Source: a virus
Virus record (IMG/VR): IMGVR_UViG_3300036719_004321
Coordinates: 1-45,068 of that record
Direction: 5' to 3' (one strand)
Length of the DNA: 45,068 bases
Shown here piece by piece: positions 23,646-32,931 of this stretch. The notes beneath the pieces are model-generated. The model worked only from the letters and a program-made list of their open reading frames with translations, searched no databases and was not told the origin of the DNA. The position numbers and the translations under genes are program-made. Position 1 is the first letter of the stretch, and the number at the start of each line of letters is the position of its first letter.

Positions 23646-25387
23646 TAGTGGGCATGTCCTCGATAAGATACAACGGCTATCAATTCAACGATCGGTCAAC
23701 TTACGGAGTTGTTGAGCAATATGTCTACGACGATTCTGAAAGGACTGTAAAGGCGGTTCGCTTTACCCTGAACGTCAAGACGATCATCACGGGGAATGCG
23801 GGAGCGTCCTACACTCCAGGTACGGAAGATGCAACAACGTTTGCCGGGTTGAACGTCCACAACGCTCGGCAATTGCTTTCCAAACCCGCCGGGATACTAG
23901 ACATCAAGCATGATGGTTTAGGTCCGTGGTGGGAAATCAATGGCTATTCCCTCAAAGACATTTCCTGGGGACCCAAACCGCGTTTCTTGCGTTGGGATCC
24001 TATCGGACATACCAACGCGGCGGAAGTCGAATGGGAATGCGAATTCGAGATTGCCATATGCGATGGCACTCGACCGCCAGCGTTGTCCGGCATTGCTCAA
24101 TTCTCCTATTCCGTATCCTTCTCGATCGATCAGAAGGGATACACAACGCGACGAATATCGGGCGTCGTCGAAATCGCTTTGACACGCCTCACACAGATGT
24201 CGAATTGGCTTACGGATTCGGTCGATCGGTGGAAGGATCAAATCACATTCGGGAAGCCAACAAACTTCGAACGGCAATCCGAGTGGAGCATCAACCCGGA
24301 CAAAAGAACCGCAACGTTTATCATCGTTGACTCGGAGATTCAAAGCCCCAACGCTTGGCCCCCTGGAGTTGTTGGGATTCAGGCTACGCACAGAGTAAAC
24401 CGCAACCGCAATTCACTTGCGAGGGTGTCTCAAACACTCAGCGCGACAATCGAGCTTTCGCCCATTGAACCCAAGGTACGCACGTGGTTGATTTTCCGTG
24501 ACCTGTTTTTGTTGCGTATCGCATACCTAAGAGAGCTAGGAACGGGCGCGGCTATCTTCATCGAATCGATCGACATTGCTGAAGAAATCTATGCCAACAA
24601 AGCAAGCTTCCAAATCGTCTTCTATTACCTTGACCCCTCCAATATGGTGAACATGTTTTCGGGGACCGGTCTATTCCAACCTTTGTTGCAAGGTCCTAAT
24701 CCATGGCTTGCTTGGGCTTCGTCCCTGCAACTAATCACTCCACACCAAGGAACGGGCGGCGACCGGGCCGCGGCGGGCTTGATGCATGAATGGGGCAATG
24801 AGCGGATTATCGACCTTTGCAACCAAACACCCTTTGGCTTTACGCCGGGAAGATCGCCCGGAGCGTTCCCGCAAAACCCGCTCCAACCCGGATCACCAGG
24901 GCAACAACAACCACCTCCGCCATGGCAAGAGGGAAGCGTCCTATCGAATACCAAGCCATCCCCCCTGAGCAGTTGGTTGCAATTTTCTGTCACTATCGAG
25001 GTGAAAGACGACCCGTGGGTCAGCACATCGGTTCAACTCGCACCTAACGCAACAATGCATCAGCCATTCAATCCACAGAGACCAGATACGGGCATGCCTG
25101 TAGAGTCGGAGCAAATCAAGAGGTTTATCGAGGACAAGGCAGGATTCCAATCGATTATCGTGCGAGGGTATGCCGAGCGAATCGGATACCCTGTACCAAA
25201 ACCGGGTGGGCGAATCTTCATAGGAGGACAGGCCTACACTCCGGTGGGTAAGGGTGCATTTGGGATGAAATTTGATGGCGATTATTTTGGTGTCCCAAAG
25301 TACTCCGCTTCATGGGCACAAGAGTATCGACTGCTCACCTTCCCGAATGACAACGATCCGAAGGAAGGTCAAGAGGGCGTCGAGTGA
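23642..25387 (+). CDS. Distal tail / baseplate protein
   Basis: 581 residues from ATG 23642 (GGAGGG just upstream, overlaps the tape measure stop; the more 5' ATG lies inside that gene). Two repeated beta domains: residues ~10-150 (RYNGYQFNDRSTYGVVEQYV...) and ~215-330 (ATIELSPIEPKVRTWLIFRDL...), with conserved Trp/Pro turns. The C-terminal ~200 residues hold a long Pro/Gln-rich linker (PGSPGQQQPPPPWQEGS) and another beta domain. This fits a Dit-like hub beneath the tape measure. Function inferred from position and fold style. Confidence 0.65.
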   Translation: MIVGMSSIRYNGYQFNDRSTYGVVEQYVYDDSERTVKAVRFTLNVKTIITGNAGASYTPGTEDATTFAGLNVHNARQLLSKPAGILDIKHDGLGPWWEINGYSLKDISWGPKPRFLRWDPIGHTNAAEVEWECEFEIAICDGTRPPALSGIAQFSYSVSFSIDQKGYTTRRISGVVEIALTRLTQMSNWLTDSVDRWKDQITFGKPTNFERQSEWSINPDKRTATFIIVDSEIQSPNAWPPGVVGIQATHRVNRNRNSLARVSQTLSATIELSPIEPKVRTWLIFRDLFLLRIAYLRELGTGAAIFIESIDIAEEIYANKASFQIVFYYLDPSNMVNMFSGTGLFQPLLQGPNPWLAWASSLQLITPHQGTGGDRAAAGLMHEWGNERIIDLCNQTPFGFTPGRSPGAFPQNPLQPGSPGQQQPPPPWQEGSVLSNTKPSPLSSWLQFSVTIEVKDDPWVSTSVQLAPNATMHQPFNPQRPDTGMPVESEQIKRFIEDKAGFQSIIVRGYAERIGYPVPKPGGRIFIGGQAYTPVGKGAFGMKFDGDYFGVPKYSASWAQEYRLLTFPNDNDPKEGQEGVE

Positions 25388-25884
25388 TTATCGAATACGA
25401 ATCACAATCCATCGAAGTATCCATGCTTGAGATGGCGAGGACAATCACGAAGCTTGCCGGGGCGTTGCCAGTTCGGAACTCGAACATGCGTCCCACCATG
25501 CCATTCTTGAAGCAAGTGGCCGAGCTTCTCGCAAGCAAAGGATTGAAGTGCGATACAACGGCGGCTTGGCAGTTTTGGCAGCTCATCACCGAAGCGATCG
25601 ACGCTTACTCGCAAGCGATGGAAATTGAATCCGAAATAGCTTGGGAATATCACATCGACCCAACGCAGCTATCGGAAGAGACCAAGCTGGGGCTAGAACG
25701 CAACATCGTGCGCAACCGAGCAAAGCAACGGTTGGCAAACGGCGACTATTCTCCCACCGATTACGAGGGTGTGTATAACTTAGCACTCTTGGCGACAGGG
25801 GACGAAGCGTACTCGCAGAAACTAAAAACCGAAGCCTTCAAACGCTTCGTCGATTCGCAAGCAAAACGAGGGCAACGAGCATGA
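25384..25884 (+). CDS. Paralogue of the tail chaperone-like protein
   Basis: 166 residues from GTG 25384. Residues ~38-80 align with the 21969 protein (PT..FLK, a Gly/Cys turn, A..F..LI), and the remainder is a helical extension (TEAFKRFVDSQAKRGQRA). The start overlaps the distal tail stop (GTGA) and the stop overlaps the portal ATG. Two related genes flanking the tape-measure/distal-tail pair suggest duplication; it may chaperone the portal or its extension (inference). Confidence 0.6.
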   Translation: MIIEYESQSIEVSMLEMARTITKLAGALPVRNSNMRPTMPFLKQVAELLASKGLKCDTTAAWQFWQLITEAIDAYSQAMEIESEIAWEYHIDPTQLSEETKLGLERNIVRNRAKQRLANGDYSPTDYEGVYNLALLATGDEAYSQKLKTEAFKRFVDSQAKRGQRA

Positions 25885-28800
25885 GTCAGTCATGGGAATT
25901 CGAGACGTACGTTGGGGTTGGAAATCGTCCGACGGGCGATGCGGCAAAAGCCATGACGGTACCGACAAAGGAGAATCCACGCGGAAACCCTCGCACGCAG
26001 CACTATCGCGGTCCTCACTACGTTTATTTCAATCAGCATCGCGATCTTCCACTCTTCACCTTTGAGACTATTCGTGTCATGCTGCGAGATCCGCAGGTTC
26101 GCTTGTGCCTCGCGATGCGAGCTGCCCCGCTTCAATCAGTCGAGTTCGCTTATCAAGATGGAATCGGCGAGGATGGGAAGCCTACTTGGATCCCTGGAGT
26201 CAAAGCTAAGAATCCAGTGGTTGCGGCATGGGTATTACGACAACTCCAAACGATATGGAATAATTACCTACCAGGAATCATGCGATCGCAAGTATGGGGC
26301 TGGGCAGCAGGGGAAGTAACGTTGCGGCTATCTGATTCGAATCTCATTGAAATCGATCAATTGTTGCATCGGCACGCAAGGGATTGCCGCCTTATGGAAT
26401 GGGAGCATGCGGGTACTCCCTGGGGTGTTCAAATCGACAACGTGAAGAACATGGGCGTTGTGCAACTCCCCTTTCCGTACTGCTACTTCATAAACTTCCG
26501 ACCTGAAGACGGGGAGCGATACAGTTGTCCGATTCTGCTCGGAGCCTATTCGCCATGGTGTGACAAGTGGCTTAACGGCGGTGCGCTCGATACTCGACGC
26601 CTGTACATGCACAAAGATGCATACGGCGGCATGAAAGTGGGATACCCTGAGGAATCTGTATTTGTCGAAGGAAACGATAACCCGGTACCAGCAAGGGATA
26701 TTGCTCTGCAAATCGTAGAGCAACGCCAAGCGGGTGGAACTCTCACCTATCCGTCGACGCGCGACGATCAAGGCAACGAGAAGTGGATTATCGCAGAGGC
26801 AACAGTAGCTTCGAATCCCGAACACATTTTGAAGTATCCAAAAGACCTTGATGCGGAAATACGCCAAGGCATGGAGATCCCAGACGGTGCCATTTCCAAC
26901 GACGGCGCTGGATCCTGGGAGGGCAAATCGCTTCCACTCGCAGCGTTCTACAGCGGTCTCGATTCGTGGGTGGTGCAAATTCTTTGCGACATTCGCCGCA
27001 CTTTAGACCCGATCGCCCGAATGAATTTTGGGACCGACGTCGAATACGAGATCACCCATAAACCACTCGCACAATCGGCGATGGAGCAACAGGGACAAAA
27101 GCAAGCTGGCACCGATCAAGGCCAAGCGATGCATGGCGACCCGTCAGGCATTATGAATCCAGCGGACCAAGGCATGCTGCAGCGCATGGGATCACTAGAC
27201 CCCGTCGATGCGGTTGGCCGTGGTGTTCTTAGCGCTTCGTCAATCGTAGAAGCAGCTCGGAGAGCTTTGGATAATGGTGTCTTGAGGCTTTCGTTGAAAG
27301 AATCCGACGAGGGCGAAGACTCGGACGAAGAAGCCCTGGAACGCGCTAAAGCCATCGCGGAAATCCTCGAACACATCTACGGAGACGATGCGGAATCTCA
27401 CTTCGACGAAATGTTCGGTTCGCAGGTCCAAAAAATGGGTTCATGGAACGCCATCGACCATCCGCGAGGACCAAACGGGCGATTCATTCCCAAGTACAGC
27501 GCAGAGGCAGTATCAGCGGCCAAGGATGCCGTCAAGGAATCGCTACAGTCGAACAAGACACCTGAGAGTGCAAAAAAACTGGTCGAGCATTTGTCGTTGC
27601 TGAACGGCAAGCAACTTCGCGAACTGAAACAGGAATACGGTGTTTCGGCAGCAGGAAAGACCAAGCAATCTCTCGTAGAGAAGATCGCAGATCGCCTGGA
27701 TCGAGGGAGACGTACTCCCAAGGATGACGCCGGTACCGAAACTCCCAAGGAAGACGCTCAGGCCTCGAGTGACACTGCTTTGAGCGACACTGCTTTGGCA
27801 GACAAAAGCTCGGAATCCAAAGCCGGGGAACCGAAGGCAAGGGAAAAGAAACCGTTCGTCTATCCAGACGGATCGACGCAGGTCTTCAACGCCGACGGAA
27901 CCCCAGCGGCAACAACGGAAGCATTTTCAAAAGCCGAGGAATCTGGGGCGGATCCACGCGAGGCCGCAAAGGCTGCGGACCAACAAGAAGAAACCAAAAA
28001 GGAGTACGAATTCGCTCGCGACAGCGAAGTAGGCAACCGTGGCGAAGACCTTAAGAATTCAGCTCGACACAAGGTCAACGCTTGGAAAGGGCTAGCATCC
28101 GCCGAAACCGACGGGACAGCCGAAAAGCTTGTCAATCGCGACATGCTCTTGAAGCTTGAACCTCACAATTTGATGGAACATGCAGACCGGGCGCCGTTGA
28201 CGTCCTTGGCCATGCACTTTGCGATGAAAAGTTTTCCGCCAAACCCAGTTTACGGGAAGAACACGAAGAACACGCCCGAGCTTCGCAGTGACTACGTGGC
28301 AGCATATCAGAGCATCAAGGCTAAGGCCGAAGAGATTGCTTCCACTCATGACGATAAAGACTCGATAAAGTCCATTCGTAGACTCCAAAGCCACGTCATG
28401 GGGATTGTCAACGAGCGGAGGAAAGCAAATCGCTTTGACAACCTCGCTAATAACTTGATCGGCTTGGCAAACTCTCTTGAGGTCAGCCGCTATGCAAGTA
28501 AGACGACCACGTATGGCAAGCTCAACGAGTTTGCCAGTGAGCTAAAAACCAAGTACGGAGACGAGTGGACAAACGCTTTCAACGACGATAACACTCCGCA
28601 AGGAATGGAGTCCAAGCGGATCATGTTGGAAAAGGCTGCGGAACACGCAAAGGATGTCATTGAAGGGAAGTCCATCAATGCGACCTTCGGAAAAGAAAGC
28701 AAGACCGGGGCCAAAAGAAAAGATTTTGAGCTTAAGAACCTGTACGGTCAAAAGGCTGAAAGAATGGGCGGGAGGGATCTTTCGTCGATAACTTCGGACC

Positions 28801-31733
28801 CAAACAAAGCAGTCGACCATTTGATAGACGAATATGGTTTGAGGGGCTTTCAGTGGGGCAATTCAGTCACGGATTCAGAGCGGAAACACCATGCAGCCCG
28901 AATGGTTGAGGCCATAGCGGACCTTGCGGACGTCACAGGGCTCCATCCAAAAGATATTTCACTTGATGGGAAACTAGGACTTGCCGTCGGGGCTCGTGGA
29001 CACGGTACGGCAGCCGCGCACTACGAGCCGGGAAACCAAGTGATCAACATGACCCGCAATAGCGGAGTTGGAACCTTCGCCCACGAATGGGGCCACGCCT
29101 TCGATCACATGCTCGGTGGCTTTGGCATTGGCCGCGACGGCGGAAAATATATGTCCGACGTCGACGTTTCCCATACCCACGAAGTTACCCACAAGACGCG
29201 GGGCTATCCTCTCCGAGTCAATGCGGCCACCGCCGAAGCCTACCGAACTCGGGGTGACGATGAGTTTACGGTAAAAGAACTGCCAGACCCAGAAATCAGA
29301 GGAGCCATGGCCTCTTGGCAAGAAGCGGCCAAGCCTTTTATGAGGCGGGTACGGGGCGTGGTATCGAAGATGATCAGAGATGGAAAGCTATCCGAGGGTA
29401 AAAGGGATTATTGGAATAGCTCTATTGAGTGCTTCGCACGAAGCTTTGAAGTTCACGTAAAGAAGCAACTGGAAACCAAGGGCCGAAAAAACACCTATCT
29501 TTCTAGCCTCTCCGATGAGTCTGGCGAAGCTTCCCTATGGCCAACCAACGCGGAAGCCGAGTCCATGGCCGAAGCCTTTGCGGGGCTTATGACCGCATAC
29601 CGACAAAAACGCCACGGACAGGCCGATCCGATCAAGTTCTCACTCTTTGACGTCATCGGCGAAGTAATTCCCGATTCTGATGATTTCGATGAGCTTGCTA
29701 TCGAAGAAAACGAGTCACCGAATTCATCCGGGCAGGTCCACAAGTACGCATGCTTGATGTTTCACCTAACGGAAGATCTTTCAGGCCGCATTCGCGAGTT
29801 CCAAGCCAACATTGCCGATGATCAGCTTGCGTCTGGCGACAGGGAACAAGAGTCGCACGTGACGCTTCTCTACGGGTTCAAGGATGAGGAGTTACAGAAC
29901 GTCTTAGATGCCTTGTCCAATATGCAGGCTCCTTTGGCGACATTCTTCCAGTTAGATGCATTCCCATCAGGTAAGGATGGAGCACCACTGCACGTCTGCG
30001 TCGATTCTCCAGACCTGCACAAGATGTACGCTGAACTTAGAAAGCGTATCCCAGCCGTTTGCACGCATCCGGAATACAAGCCGCATGTCACGATTGCCTA
30101 CATGAATGACGCGAGTTCACTGGTGGGCGCTAACGGTCCAATTTTTGGCGAAAGTCGCGTACTCGATCGAGCATTCATCGCTCTCCAAAGTGGAAAAAAT
30201 ATCGAGGTGACTTTGGGTAAGGCCGATCCGATAAGGATGGGTATTGACGACCAAACCAGAGTTGCTGGAGCCGAGTCAGAGAATGGCGATGAACAGGCAG
30301 AAGCGATCGCGGAAATACTTACGTCGCTCTACGGCGATGACGCCGAAGCCATGTTCGACAAGATCTATGGCATCAAGAGAATGGCATGGGCAGCCATCGA
30401 TCACCCAAGGGGGCCCAATGGGCGTTTCATCGCCAAGAACAGCCCCGAGGCGGCATCCGCTGCGAAGGAAAAGATCAATGAGGCGCTCAATGGCCAAAGG
30501 TCGCCTAGCTCACTGAAGACGGTTACGGAGCACCTATCGATCTTGACTGTCAAGCAGCTACGGGAGATGCAGAAGGAGCATGGTATCCGCGCAGGCGGAG
30601 CGAAACCGCAATTGGTCGCCAAGATCGCCGATCGGCTGCATGGCAAAGTAACTCAGACGGACAGCCAAGCAAGTAAGTTCCACGAAAACGGCACTCCAAA
30701 ACAAGTCAACAACCGCGACATCTACACGGTCCCAACGTCTTCCTTGAAGGTCGACCCAAAGCGATTTCAGTACAAAGTGAAAGACATCGGGGAGGATGGC
30801 GTTACTGGAGAACTCAAGGGAGTTTCCAAGTGGAACCCGGAACTGGCCGGATCGCTATTGGTGTGGCGTGATCCATCCGACGGGCAGGACTACGTGATCA
30901 ACGGACACCATCGCCATGAATTGGCAAGCAGACTCAATGCCGATCACATCAATGCGAGATACATCGACGCGCCAAACGCCAAGGAAGCTCGCGCTCGAGG
31001 GGCATTAGCGAACATCGCGGAAGGCCGAGGATCGGCCATCGACGCCGCAAAGTACCTTCGAGACTCGGGGCAAACCCTTGACCACCTACGCGAAGCGGGG
31101 ATCAGCATGTCCGGGAAACTGGCGTCCGATGCGGTGACGCTTACTGCCCTAAACGATAAGGCATTCCAGAAGGTGACCGAAGGGAGGTTGGATGAAACGA
31201 CCGCGTTGGCCGTCGCAAAGCACCTCAAGGATCCAGCACTTCAGGATCTATTGTTCAAGAAACTTGCTGATCGAGAGACCGAAGGCAAGGACTGGAGTAC
31301 GCGAGAAATCGAGACGGCTGCACGCAAGATGGCCAACGCTGGAAAGGCAACGCAAACGGGCTTCGATCTGTTCGGTGCATTTGAAGATGAAAAATCGACG
31401 TTCGATCAGGAGGTAGAACTTGAATCGTTTGCAAACCGCATGCTTCAGCAGGAAGCCGACGACTACCGAGCCGTGGCCAACAAGCGCCGAGCCAATCGGG
31501 TATCGGAGGCTGGGAACGTACTGGCGATCGACGAAAACGCTAAGCGATCCGATTCGGCAGAGCAATCCGTCAAGGATTTCAATCGAGAAGTTCATCTTCG
31601 GGGCCCAGTAAACGCAGTGATCCAAAAGCACGCGGCAGATCTTCTGTTGGCGAAAACCAAAAAAGAGAAAGAAGCCGTTAAGTCCGCAATGATGGACGAG
31701 TTAAAATTGTCTCTTCGATCCTTTGGAACCTAA
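25881..31733 (+). CDS. Portal protein fused to giant polyvalent tail (LPD1-zincin, 2H phosphoesterase, ParB-like)
   Basis: 1950 residues in one open frame. (a) ~1-430: DUF935/Mu gp29-type portal (VRLCLAMRAAPLQ, EKWIIAEATVASNP, AEIRQGMEIPDGAISNDGAG, WVVQILCDIRRTLDPIARMNFG). (b) ~491-608 and (c) ~1474-1590: a duplicated module of AIAEIL..YGDDAE, W.AIDHPRGPNGRFI, then a SAP/HeH-like helix pair (KQLRE...KIADRL). (d) ~720-1130: a polyvalent-protein region with an LPD1-like stretch (YGLRGFQWGN, LGLAVGARGHG, AHYEPGNQVINM) and the zincin motif HEWGHAFDH (His1068-Glu-Trp-Gly-His1072). (e) ~1288-1465: 2H phosphoesterase with two HxT motifs (His1326-Val-Thr, His1402-Val-Thr). (f) ~1600-1800: ParB-like nuclease with NGHHR (1674-1678) and a helical KorB-like part. 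Polyvalent proteins are known from phages; fusion to a portal is unusual. Confidence 0.88.
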   Translation: MSQSWEFETYVGVGNRPTGDAAKAMTVPTKENPRGNPRTQHYRGPHYVYFNQHRDLPLFTFETIRVMLRDPQVRLCLAMRAAPLQSVEFAYQDGIGEDGKPTWIPGVKAKNPVVAAWVLRQLQTIWNNYLPGIMRSQVWGWAAGEVTLRLSDSNLIEIDQLLHRHARDCRLMEWEHAGTPWGVQIDNVKNMGVVQLPFPYCYFINFRPEDGERYSCPILLGAYSPWCDKWLNGGALDTRRLYMHKDAYGGMKVGYPEESVFVEGNDNPVPARDIALQIVEQRQAGGTLTYPSTRDDQGNEKWIIAEATVASNPEHILKYPKDLDAEIRQGMEIPDGAISNDGAGSWEGKSLPLAAFYSGLDSWVVQILCDIRRTLDPIARMNFGTDVEYEITHKPLAQSAMEQQGQKQAGTDQGQAMHGDPSGIMNPADQGMLQRMGSLDPVDAVGRGVLSASSIVEAARRALDNGVLRLSLKESDEGEDSDEEALERAKAIAEILEHIYGDDAESHFDEMFGSQVQKMGSWNAIDHPRGPNGRFIPKYSAEAVSAAKDAVKESLQSNKTPESAKKLVEHLSLLNGKQLRELKQEYGVSAAGKTKQSLVEKIADRLDRGRRTPKDDAGTETPKEDAQASSDTALSDTALADKSSESKAGEPKAREKKPFVYPDGSTQVFNADGTPAATTEAFSKAEESGADPREAAKAADQQEETKKEYEFARDSEVGNRGEDLKNSARHKVNAWKGLASAETDGTAEKLVNRDMLLKLEPHNLMEHADRAPLTSLAMHFAMKSFPPNPVYGKNTKNTPELRSDYVAAYQSIKAKAEEIASTHDDKDSIKSIRRLQSHVMGIVNERRKANRFDNLANNLIGLANSLEVSRYASKTTTYGKLNEFASELKTKYGDEWTNAFNDDNTPQGMESKRIMLEKAAEHAKDVIEGKSINATFGKESKTGAKRKDFELKNLYGQKAERMGGRDLSSITSDPNKAVDHLIDEYGLRGFQWGNSVTDSERKHHAARMVEAIADLADVTGLHPKDISLDGKLGLAVGARGHGTAAAHYEPGNQVINMTRNSGVGTFAHEWGHAFDHMLGGFGIGRDGGKYMSDVDVSHTHEVTHKTRGYPLRVNAATAEAYRTRGDDEFTVKELPDPEIRGAMASWQEAAKPFMRRVRGVVSKMIRDGKLSEGKRDYWNSSIECFARSFEVHVKKQLETKGRKNTYLSSLSDESGEASLWPTNAEAESMAEAFAGLMTAYRQKRHGQADPIKFSLFDVIGEVIPDSDDFDELAIEENESPNSSGQVHKYACLMFHLTEDLSGRIREFQANIADDQLASGDREQESHVTLLYGFKDEELQNVLDALSNMQAPLATFFQLDAFPSGKDGAPLHVCVDSPDLHKMYAELRKRIPAVCTHPEYKPHVTIAYMNDASSLVGANGPIFGESRVLDRAFIALQSGKNIEVTLGKADPIRMGIDDQTRVAGAESENGDEQAEAIAEILTSLYGDDAEAMFDKIYGIKRMAWAAIDHPRGPNGRFIAKNSPEAASAAKEKINEALNGQRSPSSLKTVTEHLSILTVKQLREMQKEHGIRAGGAKPQLVAKIADRLHGKVTQTDSQASKFHENGTPKQVNNRDIYTVPTSSLKVDPKRFQYKVKDIGEDGVTGELKGVSKWNPELAGSLLVWRDPSDGQDYVINGHHRHELASRLNADHINARYIDAPNAKEARARGALANIAEGRGSAIDAAKYLRDSGQTLDHLREAGISMSGKLASDAVTLTALNDKAFQKVTEGRLDETTALAVAKHLKDPALQDLLFKKLADRETEGKDWSTREIETAARKMANAGKATQTGFDLFGAFEDEKSTFDQEVELESFANRMLQQEADDYRAVANKRRANRVSEAGNVLAIDENAKRSDSAEQSVKDFNREVHLRGPVNAVIQKHAADLLLAKTKKEKEAVKSAMMDELKLSLRSFGT

Positions 31734-31751
31734 ACCTAATCGGAGTAAGCA

Positions 31752-31922
31752 ATGGCCAACGATCCAACCGAGCCCAAAAAAAGCGAATGGTACCTGACCC
31801 CGGAGGAAGCTAGCCGAGTCGCCAAAGGCCATCGCGAAATGGTTGAACTCCCAGAGACGAAACCTATCCCTCAGGCCAAAAAATCTGAACCCGACAAGAC
31901 GAAACCGGAAACCGATGGCTAG
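31752..31922 (+). CDS. 56-residue Lys/Pro/Glu-rich protein
   Basis: A 56-codon gene between portal and MuF, with GGAG 6 nt before its ATG and a stop overlapping the MuF ATG (31915). WYLTPEEASRVAKGHREM could form one helix; the rest (KPIPQAKKSEPDKTKPETDG) is a charged, disordered tail. The good Shine-Dalgarno and overlap support it as real. Small charged proteins at this place sometimes assist head assembly; unproven. Confidence 0.6.
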   Translation: MANDPTEPKKSEWYLTPEEASRVAKGHREMVELPETKPIPQAKKSEPDKTKPETDG

Positions 31923-32931
31923 TTTAACGTCCCTCGAACCAAGCGATCGCATAGCAGGCATGGCCCTCATCGGGGCTGAGGCTTTGTTTGCAGAAATTCG
32001 CGGACGGATCGGCGATGCTGCTACCGGACCAATCTACGCACCGCAATCGAACTTGCTTTCGGCAATCTGGAAAGTGATGAACGATTCGGTCCCTGTCATT
32101 GTCGACCATCTGACGGATACCGAGATGGCGAGCTGGACGGGTGGTATGGATTCGTTGGCCAAGCAACTCCCGAAGTGGCTACTCGGCGACTTCATGGATG
32201 GACGTTTTGGGCAGTCTCCCCCGGACCGTCCTCGCTTCTCTCTCTTCGACATGTTCGGCGACGAGCCGAAACTGCGATTTCCATTGATCGAAAAGGCAGC
32301 AGAGAAACTCGCCGATCGCAACATCATGACTCGCAGCGACTGGGATGCAGCAACGCGGTCCGCGCAGGAGCGAGCGTTCTTCATCACCGGCGACATCACT
32401 CGGGACACGATCTCCAAAGTTCGAGATGAGCTTGTCAACGATTTATCCGACGGCACGTCGCTTCTCACGTTTCGCGAACGAGTCAGCGACGTTCTGAACC
32501 GTTCTGCCATCGGCCCGGCCAGAGTGGAGAACATTTATCGCACCAACGTCCAAGCCGCATTCCGCGATGGACGTGAGACGTTGGCCAGCCATCCGGTTGT
32601 CGCTGGGATCTTCCCCTATCAGCAGTACCTCGCTCAGCATGATGCGAGAACCAGGCACCAGCACAAGGAACTCGAGAAGCTGGGTCTCAACGGGACTGCG
32701 GTCTATCGCCGAGACGATCCGTTCTGGGATATGTTCACGCCCCCTTGGGATTACCAGTGCCGTTGCGGCGTACGCATGCTGACCATCTCCCAGGCGGCTA
32801 AGTTGGGCGTCAAGGAAGCAATCGAGTGGCTCGATACCGGCGTCGCGCCGATGCGACCGGAATGGCGGTATCAAGACATCCCATTTGCTGCGAAGCCAGG
32901 ATTTGGAAGCCGTGGAAGGGTGGCAGCATGA
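31915..32931 (+). CDS. Mu gpF-like minor head protein (MuF)
   Basis: 338 residues from ATG 31915, which overlaps the stop of the small upstream gene. The C-terminal ~170 residues are a classical MuF domain: SKVRDELVNDLSDGTSLLTF, ARVENIYRTNVQAAFRDGR, FPYQQYLAQHDARTRHQHKEL and then PFWDMFTPPWDYQCRCGVRML, including the conserved C-x-C turn. MuF proteins bind the portal vertex and are usually encoded right after the portal, as here. Residues 1-150 are the N-terminal helical part. Stop overlaps the next ATG (ATGA). Confidence 0.92.
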   Translation: MASLTSLEPSDRIAGMALIGAEALFAEIRGRIGDAATGPIYAPQSNLLSAIWKVMNDSVPVIVDHLTDTEMASWTGGMDSLAKQLPKWLLGDFMDGRFGQSPPDRPRFSLFDMFGDEPKLRFPLIEKAAEKLADRNIMTRSDWDAATRSAQERAFFITGDITRDTISKVRDELVNDLSDGTSLLTFRERVSDVLNRSAIGPARVENIYRTNVQAAFRDGRETLASHPVVAGIFPYQQYLAQHDARTRHQHKELEKLGLNGTAVYRRDDPFWDMFTPPWDYQCRCGVRMLTISQAAKLGVKEAIEWLDTGVAPMRPEWRYQDIPFAAKPGFGSRGRVAA

